A DNA stretch of 51,059 bases from positions 1-51,059 of the forward strand of contig JAFURF010000003.1 of assembly GCA_017471965.1 (NCBI GenBank), read 5' to 3'. The translations under genes and the position numbers were made by a program. Below the pieces are notes generated by a model. That model saw nothing but the letters and a program-made list of their open reading frames with translations. It was not told the DNA's origin and did no database searches. Shown here piece by piece: positions 34,037 through 42,714 of this stretch. The DNA comes from Bacteroidales bacterium. GTDB taxonomy: Bacteria; Bacteroidota; Bacteroidia; Bacteroidales; UBA932. How positions within the stretch are numbered: the stretch's first letter is position 1; each line of letters opens with the position of its first letter.

Positions 34037-35155
34037 ATGAAAAAACCTTCTGAACGTATCAAAGAATGGCTGCGTCATGATACACCTGAAAGCCACGGTT
34101 TCGAGGTATATATAGAGGACTTTGACTTTTTTTGCGAAGATATGGCCGAGGATTATGATATCGCAGATAGTTTGGATACTCTGAATTTCACTTATTACGC
34201 TGAAGATGAAGTTACAATCAATTCAGTGGAAGATCTTCTGATCTATGTCATTGACAGTAATAATCAAGCAACAGAACTTCTGACTGAACTTGCCGTATAC
34301 TATAGAAGCAAAGGCAATATGGGGTATGCATTATACTGGGCTCAGAAGGCAGTCATTCTGTCGGAAATCAACTATAAGAGAGATGATGCCCCCAACTATG
34401 CCATACAATTATATTTTGACGCATGCACAGAACTTGGCAATTGCTATTTCTCGGAATCTGAAGGTAATTCACTTCCTGATCTGCCCAAAGCAGCACATTA
34501 TTACACAGAAGGATGCAACTTTCTTTGTGCAGCAAGAGCCTACATCGGAATGGAGAAGTATAATAAAGCCGAAATAGAATTTGATAAGTTAAAGGCGATA
34601 GGCGGAATTTGTGCTTCTTTGGCAAATGCCTGGCAAGGCCAGATGTATTTTATAAGAAACATCATCTCTAAGGCAATTCACTATTGGCAGTTATCAATAG
34701 AAGGTAATTCCGGTTGGGGTGAATATTTTATGGGAAGATGGCTTTGGGGAAAAGAGAATCGCAAACAGGAGGCGATAAAACTCTGGAAACAGGGGTTAGA
34801 AAAGGGCTGCCTCGAATGTGAGATAGAACTCTATAACGATATCATGAATTATGAAACTGAGGAGATTAAGGACCAATGGCATAATCTCGTAAGTTCCGAG
34901 GCCGATAATCAAATATATAAAACCGGCTATCACTATCTATATTGGAATATGAAGTATGATAGCATTTTTAATGATGAGTCAGAAGAAGTCCGAGACTACA
35001 AGGCTCAGTCTTATCTGGATTCAGGTCTACGGCATTTTTGTCCATATTGTGCTGACTTTATGAGCACACAATATCGTAATGATGGTTGGGAAGAAAGTGC
35101 AAAGCATTTCGAGAGAGTGATGAAGGCATGGGGATTTGATGCCAACCTTTATTAA
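34037..35155 (+). CDS. Sel1/TPR-like repeat protein
   Basis: A 372-residue protein without signal peptide, made of helical repeats (YALYWAQKAVILSE, KAAHYYTEGCNFLCAARAY, KAIHYWQLSIEGNSGWGEYF, EAIKLWKQGLEKG) fitting Sel1-like/TPR repeats from about residue 85 on. It is probably a protein-protein interaction scaffold; no enzyme motif is visible. Its composition is visibly richer in A+T than the genes on either side, and it lies between the CpXC gene and the 3' remnant of a second CpXC copy, so it may be an insertion. A short gap (35 bp) precedes it with no clear promoter box. Confidence 0.7.
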   Translation: MKKPSERIKEWLRHDTPESHGFEVYIEDFDFFCEDMAEDYDIADSLDTLNFTYYAEDEVTINSVEDLLIYVIDSNNQATELLTELAVYYRSKGNMGYALYWAQKAVILSEINYKRDDAPNYAIQLYFDACTELGNCYFSESEGNSLPDLPKAAHYYTEGCNFLCAARAYIGMEKYNKAEIEFDKLKAIGGICASLANAWQGQMYFIRNIISKAIHYWQLSIEGNSGWGEYFMGRWLWGKENRKQEAIKLWKQGLEKGCLECEIELYNDIMNYETEEIKDQWHNLVSSEADNQIYKTGYHYLYWNMKYDSIFNDESEEVRDYKAQSYLDSGLRHFCPYCADFMSTQYRNDGWEESAKHFERVMKAWGFDANLY

Positions 35156-35220
35156 TTTTTAAAATTCAAACCTCTCGAATTCGATACGTCAAAGCCCTGC
35201 TGAGAAGCACTTATCCGGTT

Positions 35221-35332
35221 AGAATCAAAAAGTCGGGCGAATTTTTGATTCTGATGTCTATTTTGTGTAAAAAAAGTGGTTTTCTCTGATTTTTCCCATT
35301 TGGAATCAAAAAGAATGAGGATTTTTTGATTC
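35221..35332. repeat. Two copies of a GAATCAAAAA hairpin
   Basis: The first copy has AGAATCAAAAA (35221-35231) and TTTTTGATTCT (35242-35252), a perfect 11-bp stem. The second has GAATCAAAAA (35303-35312) and TTTTTGATTC (35323-35332), a perfect 10-bp stem. Both have a 10-base loop of different sequence. Conserved stems with changed loops suggest a repeated structural element, either a terminator pair or a REP-like repeat. The rest of 35156-35388 shows no gene. Confidence 0.8.
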
Positions 35333-35388
35333 TGGTTGGTGTATCATGACATATTGTGTAAACTTGTATATCATTACCTATAATTAAA

Positions 35389-35445
35389 GCAGCCGACGGA
35401 TTCTCACGGATCGACGCCGACTGGCTCAGTTCTGAACTCATGTAA
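35389..35445 (+). pseudogene. 3' remnant of a second CpXC-type gene
   Basis: The reading frame encodes AADGFSRIDADWLSSELM and a stop, matching the C-terminus of the CpXC protein at 33339-34001 (PAEGFARIDSDWLTSLVR) in 11 of 18 positions. A stop lies three codons upstream of it (35380-35382) and no further homology is seen. The DNA is well diverged, so this was a paralog, not a fresh copy. It overlaps the end of the convergent lipoprotein gene by 8 bases. Confidence 0.75.
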
Positions 35446-35788
35446 ATCCACCGCACTCCCAATCCGGACCATAATCCACAATAGAGACTTCTATTATATA
35501 TTCATACCCTTCTTCATATTTAAAATCATCAAAACCACCGATACTATTTTCTTCCCTAAATGCCTCATGCAGATTACGCATATATCTTAATTTCCACTTC
35601 GGATTTGAAGAATGATTCAGACCTATATCTTTGTAAAGAATATGCGGCTCAGACCTATCAAATCCATTTTCAGGACTAATATACAGACAAGATGCCACCT
35701 TCCAATGAGTAATTCTGATTACATTGTCTTTCTGACAAGAGACAGAAGTCAGAAGAACCAGTACTGCTAAAAGAATTGATTTTTTCAT
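35438..35788 (-). CDS. Small DUF4377-like lipoprotein
   Basis: A 116-residue lipoprotein with lipobox SVSC. The body is a single small domain, and its SIGGFDDFKYEEGYEYIIEV block resembles the end of DUF4377 domains. It is A+T-rich like the neighbouring 34-35 kb gene. Function is unknown. It is probably its own transcript, since strong terminator-like hairpins separate it from upstream galK. Confidence 0.7.
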   Translation of the reverse strand: MKKSILLAVLVLLTSVSCQKDNVIRITHWKVASCLYISPENGFDRSEPHILYKDIGLNHSSNPKWKLRYMRNLHEAFREENSIGGFDDFKYEEGYEYIIEVSIVDYGPDWECGGFT

Positions 35789-35848
35789 ACGATAATACTT
35801 TTAAGTATAACGTAAAAAATATATAAATACTGCCTGAAAACAAAAAAA

Positions 35849-35885
35849 CTCTCACGGTGGTCATTTCTTGGTACCACCATGAGAG
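35849..35885 (-). terminator. galK terminator hairpin
   Basis: A 13-bp stem with one C-A mismatch (left arm CTCTCACGGTGGT, right arm ACCACCATGAGAG), followed on the minus strand by TTTTTTTG. It fits a Rho-independent terminator about 85 bases after the galK stop. Confidence 0.8.
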
Positions 35886-35914
35886 GTAATATGCATTTAA
35901 TGCTATATAGAGCA

Positions 35915-35961
35915 GGTTCGCGCTCACGGTGGTCATCATAAACACCCACCATGAGTGAACC
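35915..35961. repeat. Second CTCACGGTGG hairpin after galK
   Basis: The left arm GGTTC..CTCACGGTGG and right arm CCACCATGAG..GAACC pair with the same C-A mismatch as the hairpin at 35849-35885. It shares with that one the identical direct repeat CTCACGGTGGTCAT. It has no T tract. It lies 7 bases past the galK stop. Confidence 0.75.
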
Positions 35962-35968
35962 GCATAGG

Positions 35969-37105
35969 TTAGGCAAGTTTACGTGCTCCGTCGCTGATCA
36001 CCACTGGGATCACTACAGGCTCGTGGCCGTATTTCTCTGCGAATGCAGCCTTTGCCTTCTCGATGAATGCATCATACAGTTCAGCCTTCACGAGGTTGAT
36101 GGTACAGCCGCCGAAGCCGCCACCCATGATACGTGAACCTGTCACGCCGCACTCCTGTGCCACTGTAGCAAGGAAGTCAAGTTCTTCGCAAGACACTTCA
36201 TAATCCTTTGACATGCCCCAGTGAGTCTCGTACATGCGTGCTCCTACTGTCTCGTAGTCACCCTTTCCGAGAGCGTCACAGACATCGAGTACCCTCTTCT
36301 CCTCACCGATCACATAGCGTGCACGGAGGTAATCTTCCTCTGAAATCTGATCCTTGATGGCCTCAAGTTGATCCATGGTTGCGCCACGGAGGAACTCCTG
36401 GCCGAGAACCTTGGCAACTCTCTCGCATGATGCACGACGGTCATTGTATGGAGAGCCCACGAGTTCGTGCTTTACGCATGAGTTGAGAAGAACGAGTTTA
36501 TAGCCGTGCTGCTCAGGATCGAATGGGAAATACTCGAACTCCATAGAACGGCAGTCAAGACGCATGAGATGACCTGCCTTGCCGAAAACTGAAGCGAACT
36601 GGTCCATGATGCCGCACTTCACGCCACAGTAGTTATGCTCTGTGCTCTGGCCGATACGCGCAAGTTCAAACTTGTCGATGCCGAGATCGAAGAGATAGTT
36701 GAGTGCAAATGCAAATGTACTCTCGAGGGCTGCAGAAGACGACATACCTGCTCCGAGAGGAACGTCTCCTGCAAATACTGTATCGAAACCTGCTATCTTT
36801 CCTCCTCTCTTGATGGTCTCGCGGCATACTCCGAAGATGTATCTTGCCCAACTCTGTACAGGAGCATCCTCCTCATTGAGACCGAACTCGCAGTACTCGT
36901 CAAGGTCAAGTGCGAAAGCACGTACCCTCTCTGTACCGTTGAGTCTGATTTCAGCGATCATTCCCTTGTCGATGGCACCAGGGAAAACGAAGCCACCATT
37001 ATAGTCTGTATGCTCACCGATAAGGTTGATACGTCCTGCAGACGCAAAGAACTCACCCTCTGTCTGGAAAAGGGTCTGGAATTTTTCAGCGATTCTTGTT
37101 TTCAT
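35969..37105 (-). CDS. galK: Galactokinase
   Basis: A 378-residue GHMP kinase phosphorylating galactose to galactose-1-phosphate in the Leloir pathway, cytosolic. Motifs: GRINLIGEHTDYNGGFVFP (galactokinase signature, near residue 25), PLGAGMSSSAALE (ATP-binding GHMP motif) and SRIMGGGFGGCTINLV (C-terminal GHMP motif). Length is usual. The gene stands alone here: no galM, galT or galactose transporter is adjacent. It has its own promoter at 37146-37175 and twin hairpins downstream. Confidence 0.97.
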   Translation of the reverse strand: MKTRIAEKFQTLFQTEGEFFASAGRINLIGEHTDYNGGFVFPGAIDKGMIAEIRLNGTERVRAFALDLDEYCEFGLNEEDAPVQSWARYIFGVCRETIKRGGKIAGFDTVFAGDVPLGAGMSSSAALESTFAFALNYLFDLGIDKFELARIGQSTEHNYCGVKCGIMDQFASVFGKAGHLMRLDCRSMEFEYFPFDPEQHGYKLVLLNSCVKHELVGSPYNDRRASCERVAKVLGQEFLRGATMDQLEAIKDQISEEDYLRARYVIGEEKRVLDVCDALGKGDYETVGARMYETHWGMSKDYEVSCEELDFLATVAQECGVTGSRIMGGGFGGCTINLVKAELYDAFIEKAKAAFAEKYGHEPVVIPVVISDGARKLA

Positions 37106-37145
37106 TGTTATTGGTTATTTAATTATTGGTTTCATATAAATCATC

Positions 37146-37175
37146 CAAAGGTAAGAATATATGTTGATTTTTCAA
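37146..37175 (-). promoter_or_regulatory. galK promoter
   Basis: On the minus strand TTG (37173-37175), a 19-bp spacer and TACCTTTG (37146-37153) fit the Bacteroidetes -33/-7 pattern. The ATG is 40 bases downstream of the -7 box. Confidence 0.7.
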
Positions 37176-37219
37176 TGACGGCATATAGAAGAAAAATACT
37201 TATAAACACCACTTTTGTC

Positions 37220-38170
37220 CTAATCCATAATCAGTATTATCGGATAGTGGTCGCTTACTCCACCTATATATCTTGGTCCTGAATATGTCCTGAAAGGTTT
37301 CAGGCCTGTATGCTTTGCGTCTCTTACTGTCAGAAAAGGTATCCGGCACACTTCCATTACAGTACATGTATCCAGTTCCGGACTGACCAGAAACATATCG
37401 ATCATATCCCACCTGCCCTCGTATCTTATGGTTCCTTCGCCTCTCTGGTGAAGGTATCCGGCCTTGTTCATCAGCCTGTCTTCCGTCAACCGGAATGCCG
37501 GTGCATCCGGAGTGTCATTGAAATCGCCCATGGATATGATTCCATCGGAATCGAGGGAATCGCACAGTTCCATCATGGACTGCATTGCAGACACCCTTCT
37601 GCCGGAAGACTCTTCTTCCCCGCCATATTTGGAAGGGTGATGGTTGACTATGAAATCCATTTCATCTCCATCAGACAGACGCATCCTTACATGCAGTATG
37701 TCACGTGTATTCATCTTATGACCATCATGTTCCGGAGTCCTCAACGAAGTGAAGACAGTATCCATTGAAGACCTGCGGAAAAGCAGTGCCACATCTATTC
37801 CTCTCCTGTCGGAGGATTCAAAATGGACTATCCGATAATCATATTTTCTCAACAAGGTAGTATTCAGTAACTTATAAAGAACTCCCCTATTTTCTATCTC
37901 TGCCAGTCCTATGACATCCGGCATCCTTCCGTACTGCTCACCTATCCACATAATGCCTTTTGCAACGGCATCACACTTCACATGAAACCTTTTCTTCGTC
38001 CATCTCCTTGTCCCGTATGAAGAAAATTCCTTGTCCGACTCCCCTGTCCCCTGGTCGATATGGTCAAAGAAATTTTCAAGGTTCCAGAACATCACCAGCA
38101 AAGAATCCCTGTCTTCCGCAAAGCAGGACAGTGACATCAATGCAAATATGACTGCGAGAATCCTTTTCAT
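37220..38170 (-). CDS. Secreted endonuclease/exonuclease/phosphatase-family protein
   Basis: A 316-residue EEP-superfamily protein. I chose the ATG at 38170 (MKRILAVIFALM), which gives a signal peptide cut near SCFAED; the longer frame adds a non-signal-like extension. Motifs: FWNLENFFD, IGLAEIEN (metal-binding Glu), VNHHPSKYGG, SMGDFNDTPDA and GGVSDHYPI. It is probably a periplasmic or surface nuclease or phosphodiesterase; substrate unknown. It is the second EEP domain in the window (the first is fused to GH89), but the two are not close in sequence. It is monocistronic, upstream of galK but separated by 114 bp. Confidence 0.85.
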   Translation of the reverse strand: MKRILAVIFALMSLSCFAEDRDSLLVMFWNLENFFDHIDQGTGESDKEFSSYGTRRWTKKRFHVKCDAVAKGIMWIGEQYGRMPDVIGLAEIENRGVLYKLLNTTLLRKYDYRIVHFESSDRRGIDVALLFRRSSMDTVFTSLRTPEHDGHKMNTRDILHVRMRLSDGDEMDFIVNHHPSKYGGEEESSGRRVSAMQSMMELCDSLDSDGIISMGDFNDTPDAPAFRLTEDRLMNKAGYLHQRGEGTIRYEGRWDMIDMFLVSPELDTCTVMEVCRIPFLTVRDAKHTGLKPFRTYSGPRYIGGVSDHYPIILIMD

Positions 38171-38284
38171 CGCTAACGGATATATTCGTACAAAATTGCA
38201 ATGAATTGAATCAATGAAGGCCAAGAAAAAGAAAAACTTTGGCTAAAAAACGGAAATAATCATAAGAAAAAGAAAAAGTTGGCG

Positions 38285-38292
38285 TAAATTTG
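38285..38292 (+). promoter_or_regulatory. -7 box of ychF
   Basis: TAAATTTG matches TAnnTTTG and lies 49 bases before the ychF ATG. No TTG is found at the usual -33 distance. Confidence 0.5.
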
Positions 38293-38341
38293 CGGCCTGA
38301 TAATGAATTAGAGTATTTTTACCATTTAAAGATAGATTGCA

Positions 38342-39445
38342 ATGGCACTTAAATGCGGTATAGTAGGACTTCCGAATGTAGGAAAATCGACCTTGTTCAA
38401 CTGTGTGAGTTCTGGTAAGGCCCAGAGCGCAAATTTCCCGTTCTGTACGATTGAGCCTAACATAGGTTCGACCATCGTACCGGACAAGAGACTTGAGGTG
38501 CTGGAAAGTCTGTGCAACCCCAAGAGGGTGATTCCTGCAACAGTGGAGATAGTGGACATCGCCGGACTCGTCAAGGGAGCTAGCAAGGGTGAAGGTCTCG
38601 GAAACCAGTTCCTTGCAAACATCAGGGAAACAGATGCCATCCTCCATGTCCTCAGGTGCTTTGACGATCCTAACATCGTGCATGTGGACGGAACTGTAGA
38701 TCCGGTTCGTGACAAGGAAGTGATCGACCTCGAACTTCAGTTGAAGGACCTCGAGACTGTGGAAAACCGCATTGCAAAGGTGCAGAAGCAGGCTCAGACA
38801 GGAGGTGACAAGAACGCAAAGAAACTGTTCGACCTTCTCTGCAGATACCGCGACGCCCTCCAGCAGGGCAAGTCATGCCGCACAGTAAAACCAGAAAATG
38901 CAGAAGAAGAGCAGATGGCCAAGGAACTTTTCCTCCTTACCAACAAGCCTGTAATGTATGTCTGTAACGTGGATGAGGCTTCTGCAAAGGATGGAAACCA
39001 GTATGTGGAGATGGTGCGCGAGGCTGTGAAGGATGAAGATGCGGAGATTCTCGTGATTGCCGCTAAGATCGAGTCTGACATTGCGGAACTCGAATCATAT
39101 GAAGAGCGTCAGATGTTCCTGGAGGAGATGGGACTGGAAGAATCAGGAGTCGTAAGGCTTATCCAGAGCGCATATTCGCTCCTCAACCTGCGTACATACT
39201 TCACAGCAGGTGCTGACGAGTGCCGTGCATGGACCATAAACAAGGGGGACAAGGCTCCTAAGGCTGCAGGAGTGATCCACACAGACTTTGAAAAGGGATT
39301 CATCCGTGCGGAAGTCATCAAATACGATGATTTCGTGACATTGAAGTCAGAGGCTGCATGCCGCGCTGCCGGCAAACTTGGAGTCGAAGGTAAGGAATAT
39401 GTGGTTCAGGACGGAGACATCATGCACTTCCTTTTCAACGTATAA
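38342..39445 (+). CDS. ychF: YchF/OLA1-type translation-associated ATPase
   Basis: A 367-residue Obg-like ATPase of the cytosol that binds ribosomes. GLPNVGKSTLFNCVSSG (P-loop), NFPFCTIEPNIG (switch), DIAGLVKGASKGEGLGNQFL (G3) and NVDEAS (the changed G4, which gives ATP preference) are clear. A TGS domain with HTDFEKGFIRAEVI follows, ending near MHFLFNV. Full length. It overlaps the convergent lipoprotein gene by 11 bases. Confidence 0.97.
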   Translation: MALKCGIVGLPNVGKSTLFNCVSSGKAQSANFPFCTIEPNIGSTIVPDKRLEVLESLCNPKRVIPATVEIVDIAGLVKGASKGEGLGNQFLANIRETDAILHVLRCFDDPNIVHVDGTVDPVRDKEVIDLELQLKDLETVENRIAKVQKQAQTGGDKNAKKLFDLLCRYRDALQQGKSCRTVKPENAEEEQMAKELFLLTNKPVMYVCNVDEASAKDGNQYVEMVREAVKDEDAEILVIAAKIESDIAELESYEERQMFLEEMGLEESGVVRLIQSAYSLLNLRTYFTAGADECRAWTINKGDKAPKAAGVIHTDFEKGFIRAEVIKYDDFVTLKSEAACRAAGKLGVEGKEYVVQDGDIMHFLFNV

Positions 39446-39938
39446 CATCTTCAAGGGCAGACTTGATATCGTCATAAGAAGGGTTGGGACTATCGGTGAA
39501 TATATGCCTGATGATCCCGCCCTTTCCGTTTATATATACTCTCGGTATCCTGGTCTTTGCAAACTTTTCATAGACCTTCCGGTCATTCTGGGCAGAATAA
39601 GGCATTTCAAGACCTTTTTCCTTCCAGAAAGAGTCTATATCCTCTTTTGATTCCTCGCGGCTTATAAGGACTATTCTGACCTTTTCTGACGCATATCCGT
39701 CATATATCTTCTGCATCCGGGGCAGAACCTGCTGACAGTCCGGACAGGAAGTATGGAAGAACATCACAACCGACACCTCCTGTTTCAGATAATCATCTGT
39801 GACCACAGAGCCGTCATTCATGACCACTTCAAAATCCGGCAGCATGTCCCCTGTATTCAGATCGGCACCTGCCTGTTTTTCCTTGATACATCCTGACAGT
39901 ACCACCAGGACCGTTATGATAGATAAAATCTTCTTCAT
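39435..39938 (-). CDS. TlpA/ResA-like thioredoxin lipoprotein
   Basis: A 167-residue lipoprotein with lipobox LSGC. The thioredoxin fold has the redox motif FFHTSCPDCQQVL and a cis-Pro block RIPRVYING. It probably reduces or delivers thiols in the periplasm. A TAATTTTG box on the minus strand (39943-39950) lies only 4 bases before the ATG, so the true start of transcription may give a leaderless message. It overlaps ychF convergently by 11 bases. Confidence 0.88.
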   Translation of the reverse strand: MKKILSIITVLVVLSGCIKEKQAGADLNTGDMLPDFEVVMNDGSVVTDDYLKQEVSVVMFFHTSCPDCQQVLPRMQKIYDGYASEKVRIVLISREESKEDIDSFWKEKGLEMPYSAQNDRKVYEKFAKTRIPRVYINGKGGIIRHIFTDSPNPSYDDIKSALEDVIR

Positions 39939-39958
39939 GCCGCAAAATTATAAAAAAA

Positions 39959-39988
39959 TCTCCCGATAATCAGAAGATTACCGGGAGA
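39959..39988 (-). terminator. Terminator of the mfd-ppiD cluster
   Basis: Stem arms TCTCCCGATAATC and GATTACCGGGAGA (one mismatch) with an AGAA loop, followed on the minus strand by seven Ts. It lies 22 bases past the stop of the PpiD-like gene. Confidence 0.93.
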
Positions 39989-40010
39989 ATCATATCTGTC
40001 ACTCTGAGTT

Positions 40011-41990
40011 TTAGAAGAAACGTGCTCTGTTATCCTTTACGTCTGCATCGTCCATCATTGTAGGAACGAGCATCTGGGTAGAATACTGAGCCATCTGAGC
40101 ATCACGGGCCCTTGCATCATCTTCTGTGAAGAATGCACCTGTATCACGGCCTGTAACCTTGTATACATACACTCCGATGTTTCCTGCAAGAGGACCGCAG
40201 ATCTTTCCATCCTCTGCTACAGAAGCGGCTCCGATGAACTTAGGATCGAGACCCTGAGCGGTAAGTGAAGAGAATGCTACACCCTCCTTTGTGCTGACTG
40301 TGGTGCCGAGAGCCTCTGCTATAGCCTCCATAGATCCGAGACCTTCAATCTTTGCTGCAACTTCTTCTGCCTTCTTAGCGGAAGCCTTCTCAGCATAAAG
40401 GACATTGCTGATCTGTGAAGCAACCTCGCTTACAGGAGTATAGCCTTCCTTATGGATACCCTTGAGGGCAGCAACGATGAAGTAATTGTTATCAACAGTG
40501 ATGATGTTTGAAACATCACCTACCTTTGCATCGAAAGCCCATCTTGTGACTTCCTTGGTATGACTTACAGCACCAAGTCTGTCAGCGCTCTCAAGCATCT
40601 TGTTTACAGGATGTGCATATACGCCTTCCTCTGTGCATGCAGCCTGGAACTTCTCATATTTTCCGGCAGACTTGGTAGCGAGAGTGTTAGCCTTTGCATA
40701 ATATCCGTTTACAGTCTCCTTGCTTGCAACTGCATTCTTCTCAAGAACAGCAACCTTCTTCTTGGCAACAGGTGCAGTAACATCGAGGACATTGAATACA
40801 AGACCTCCTACAGTCACTGTAGAACCCTTCTTGGCAGCCATCACATCCTCGAAGCCAGGAGTCTGAGTAATCCACATAGGCTCAGCCACATTGAGGAGGC
40901 TGTCTACGTTCTCTGAATTTGCAGGTACATATTTCACGAATACTGAATCAGGAATCATAGCCTCATCCATCACGCGGACAGCATAGAATGTGTTTCCGTT
41001 TGAAAGAACCTCCGACACACCCTTATTGTCACCGAAAGCATAATCATTGACAACCTTTGCAACAGTATTGAGTTCACCAGCCCTGTACCAGTGGTTGTCA
41101 TACTGTCTGTCAGAATTTGCAAGAAGGAAACTCTTCATATTCTCTGCAGATGCAAACTCATCATACACGGCTACGAGAGCCTCGTTTGCAGCAGCAACAT
41201 CCTCAGCAGAAGGAACCACCTCGAATACTGCATATTCGATATCCCTGCTTGCCTGCTGCCTGAAGAACTTCTTGTGAGCGTCGTAATACTTCTTGATCTC
41301 GCTGTCAGAAACTACGATTGTAGAATCCTTTGCGAATCCTATCGGCATCATTACGAACTCAACATCGAAAGTGTTGTTGTTCTCAGCGATCTCGTCAGCG
41401 AGCATAAGACTGTTGGTATAGTCGCTCTGAGTGAAAAGTGACATATACTTCGCATAATACTGCTGAGTTTTTGCAGATTCTACGAGATAATCCCAATAGA
41501 GTTGGAGACGGCCTGTCTGGTCTGACTCGATATAGTTTACGAACTCTGTCAGAAGTGCAGGAGAGAATACACCGTTCTCGTCCATGAATGCAGGATTCTG
41601 AGTAAACACAGGGGAATCGATTATTCCTGAGATGATGTCTACCATTTCCTCCTCACCTACGTGGATGCCGGCCTCGTTTGCATTCTTCACGACAAGATAC
41701 TTGTCGATGAGAGACTGCCATGCTGCATTTCTGATTGAGATCTGCTGCTGCTCGTTCTGAGCAGAAGATCCTGTCATGATCTCGTTGATAGTAGTGAATC
41801 TGTCAATGTCTGCCTGGAAATCCATATATGAGACGGATTTTCCGTCGATTTCTCCTACATCATACTTTGATGATGAACCTGATACAGACTGAAGTGTGGT
41901 CGGGTCAATAATGAATGACAACAGTGCCACTGCTATGAGCACTGTTATCAGGACTCCGAGTTTTACACGGATTGTTTCAAGAACTGCCAT
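40011..41990 (-). CDS. PpiD/SurA-like periplasmic folding chaperone
   Basis: A 659-residue protein with one N-terminal membrane anchor (about residues 11-30, VLITVLIAVALLSFIID) and a SurA_N-type helical region (GKSVSYMDFQADIDRFT). Weak parvulin-like segments follow around residues 300-355 and 465-515. Expected to fold outer-membrane proteins from the inner-membrane face. The parvulin signature is poor, so isomerase activity is uncertain. It is the last gene before the strong terminator, 91 bp after lptC. Confidence 0.85.
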   Translation of the reverse strand: MAVLETIRVKLGVLITVLIAVALLSFIIDPTTLQSVSGSSSKYDVGEIDGKSVSYMDFQADIDRFTTINEIMTGSSAQNEQQQISIRNAAWQSLIDKYLVVKNANEAGIHVGEEEMVDIISGIIDSPVFTQNPAFMDENGVFSPALLTEFVNYIESDQTGRLQLYWDYLVESAKTQQYYAKYMSLFTQSDYTNSLMLADEIAENNNTFDVEFVMMPIGFAKDSTIVVSDSEIKKYYDAHKKFFRQQASRDIEYAVFEVVPSAEDVAAANEALVAVYDEFASAENMKSFLLANSDRQYDNHWYRAGELNTVAKVVNDYAFGDNKGVSEVLSNGNTFYAVRVMDEAMIPDSVFVKYVPANSENVDSLLNVAEPMWITQTPGFEDVMAAKKGSTVTVGGLVFNVLDVTAPVAKKKVAVLEKNAVASKETVNGYYAKANTLATKSAGKYEKFQAACTEEGVYAHPVNKMLESADRLGAVSHTKEVTRWAFDAKVGDVSNIITVDNNYFIVAALKGIHKEGYTPVSEVASQISNVLYAEKASAKKAEEVAAKIEGLGSMEAIAEALGTTVSTKEGVAFSSLTAQGLDPKFIGAASVAEDGKICGPLAGNIGVYVYKVTGRDTGAFFTEDDARARDAQMAQYSTQMLVPTMMDDADVKDNRARFF

Positions 41991-42081
41991 TTTATTTATT
42001 TGTTTTAGATTATTATCCCGTTATTTACGCATGCATTTACACATGAGGGGGCGAAGTTAACAATTTTCTGCCAATCTGCCG

Positions 42082-42708
42082 CTATTTTTTTTGCATAGGA
42101 CCTATAAAATTAACAGAATCAATCACTACGGCCGTACTGTCCTGAGTCATTATCGCGTAATTATTGAACGGTCTGAAGAGTTCGGTATCTCTTGCACGCT
42201 GGTCAGATTCCATTCCATATCCCTGCATGAATCCGTCCGGAGAATACATCCTCACATAGCAGTGAGTATATATCTTTTCATTTTCCTGATCCCAGTACAG
42301 GGTATCAGTCTCCATTATTTCCTGATTGATCAGGTTCTTCACAACTACATTTCCGAACGCCTCCCATGACTCTCTTCCATCCTTATATTTGAGATGTCTG
42401 GCATTATCGGCAACTATCTCTGTTTCAAGTCTTCCGTCCTCAGTATATCCATATACGGCAATACCTTCAGGAAAAAGTTCATATGAAAGGGTATCCCTCT
42501 CATATCGTTCCATAAGCGGTGCCTCTGCCCTCACTTTCATGATGCTGTTCTCTGTCTGGATAATGAACATGTCATCTACTTTCTGGACAGGAGTTTCCGA
42601 AAGAGAGATGGATTCGGCCTCGGCCAGTTTTCCCTTGCATGAATAAACGATGAAAGCAACCGCCGCGGCGGTTGCAATCATCTTCAGAATATTTATAAAT
42701 CTTTTCAA
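42082..42708 (-). CDS. lptC: LPS-export periplasmic protein LptC
   Basis: A 208-residue bitopic protein: N-terminal hydrophobic segment (ATAAAVAFIVYSC, possibly lipidated at Cys) and beta-jellyroll blocks of OstA/LptC type (VYGYTEDGRLETEIVADNAR, EAFGNVVVKNLINQEIMETD). It bridges LptBFG and LptA in lipopolysaccharide export. It starts 6 bp after the TPR gene. Confidence 0.9.
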   Translation of the reverse strand: MKRFINILKMIATAAAVAFIVYSCKGKLAEAESISLSETPVQKVDDMFIIQTENSIMKVRAEAPLMERYERDTLSYELFPEGIAVYGYTEDGRLETEIVADNARHLKYKDGRESWEAFGNVVVKNLINQEIMETDTLYWDQENEKIYTHCYVRMYSPDGFMQGYGMESDQRARDTELFRPFNNYAIMTQDSTAVVIDSVNFIGPMQKK

Positions 42709-42714
42709 TTGATC

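Noticed and set aside
35211-35462. Leftward ORF of 83 codons over the twin hairpins
   Set aside because: Encoded protein follows the repeats and A/T runs; no domain, no promoter.
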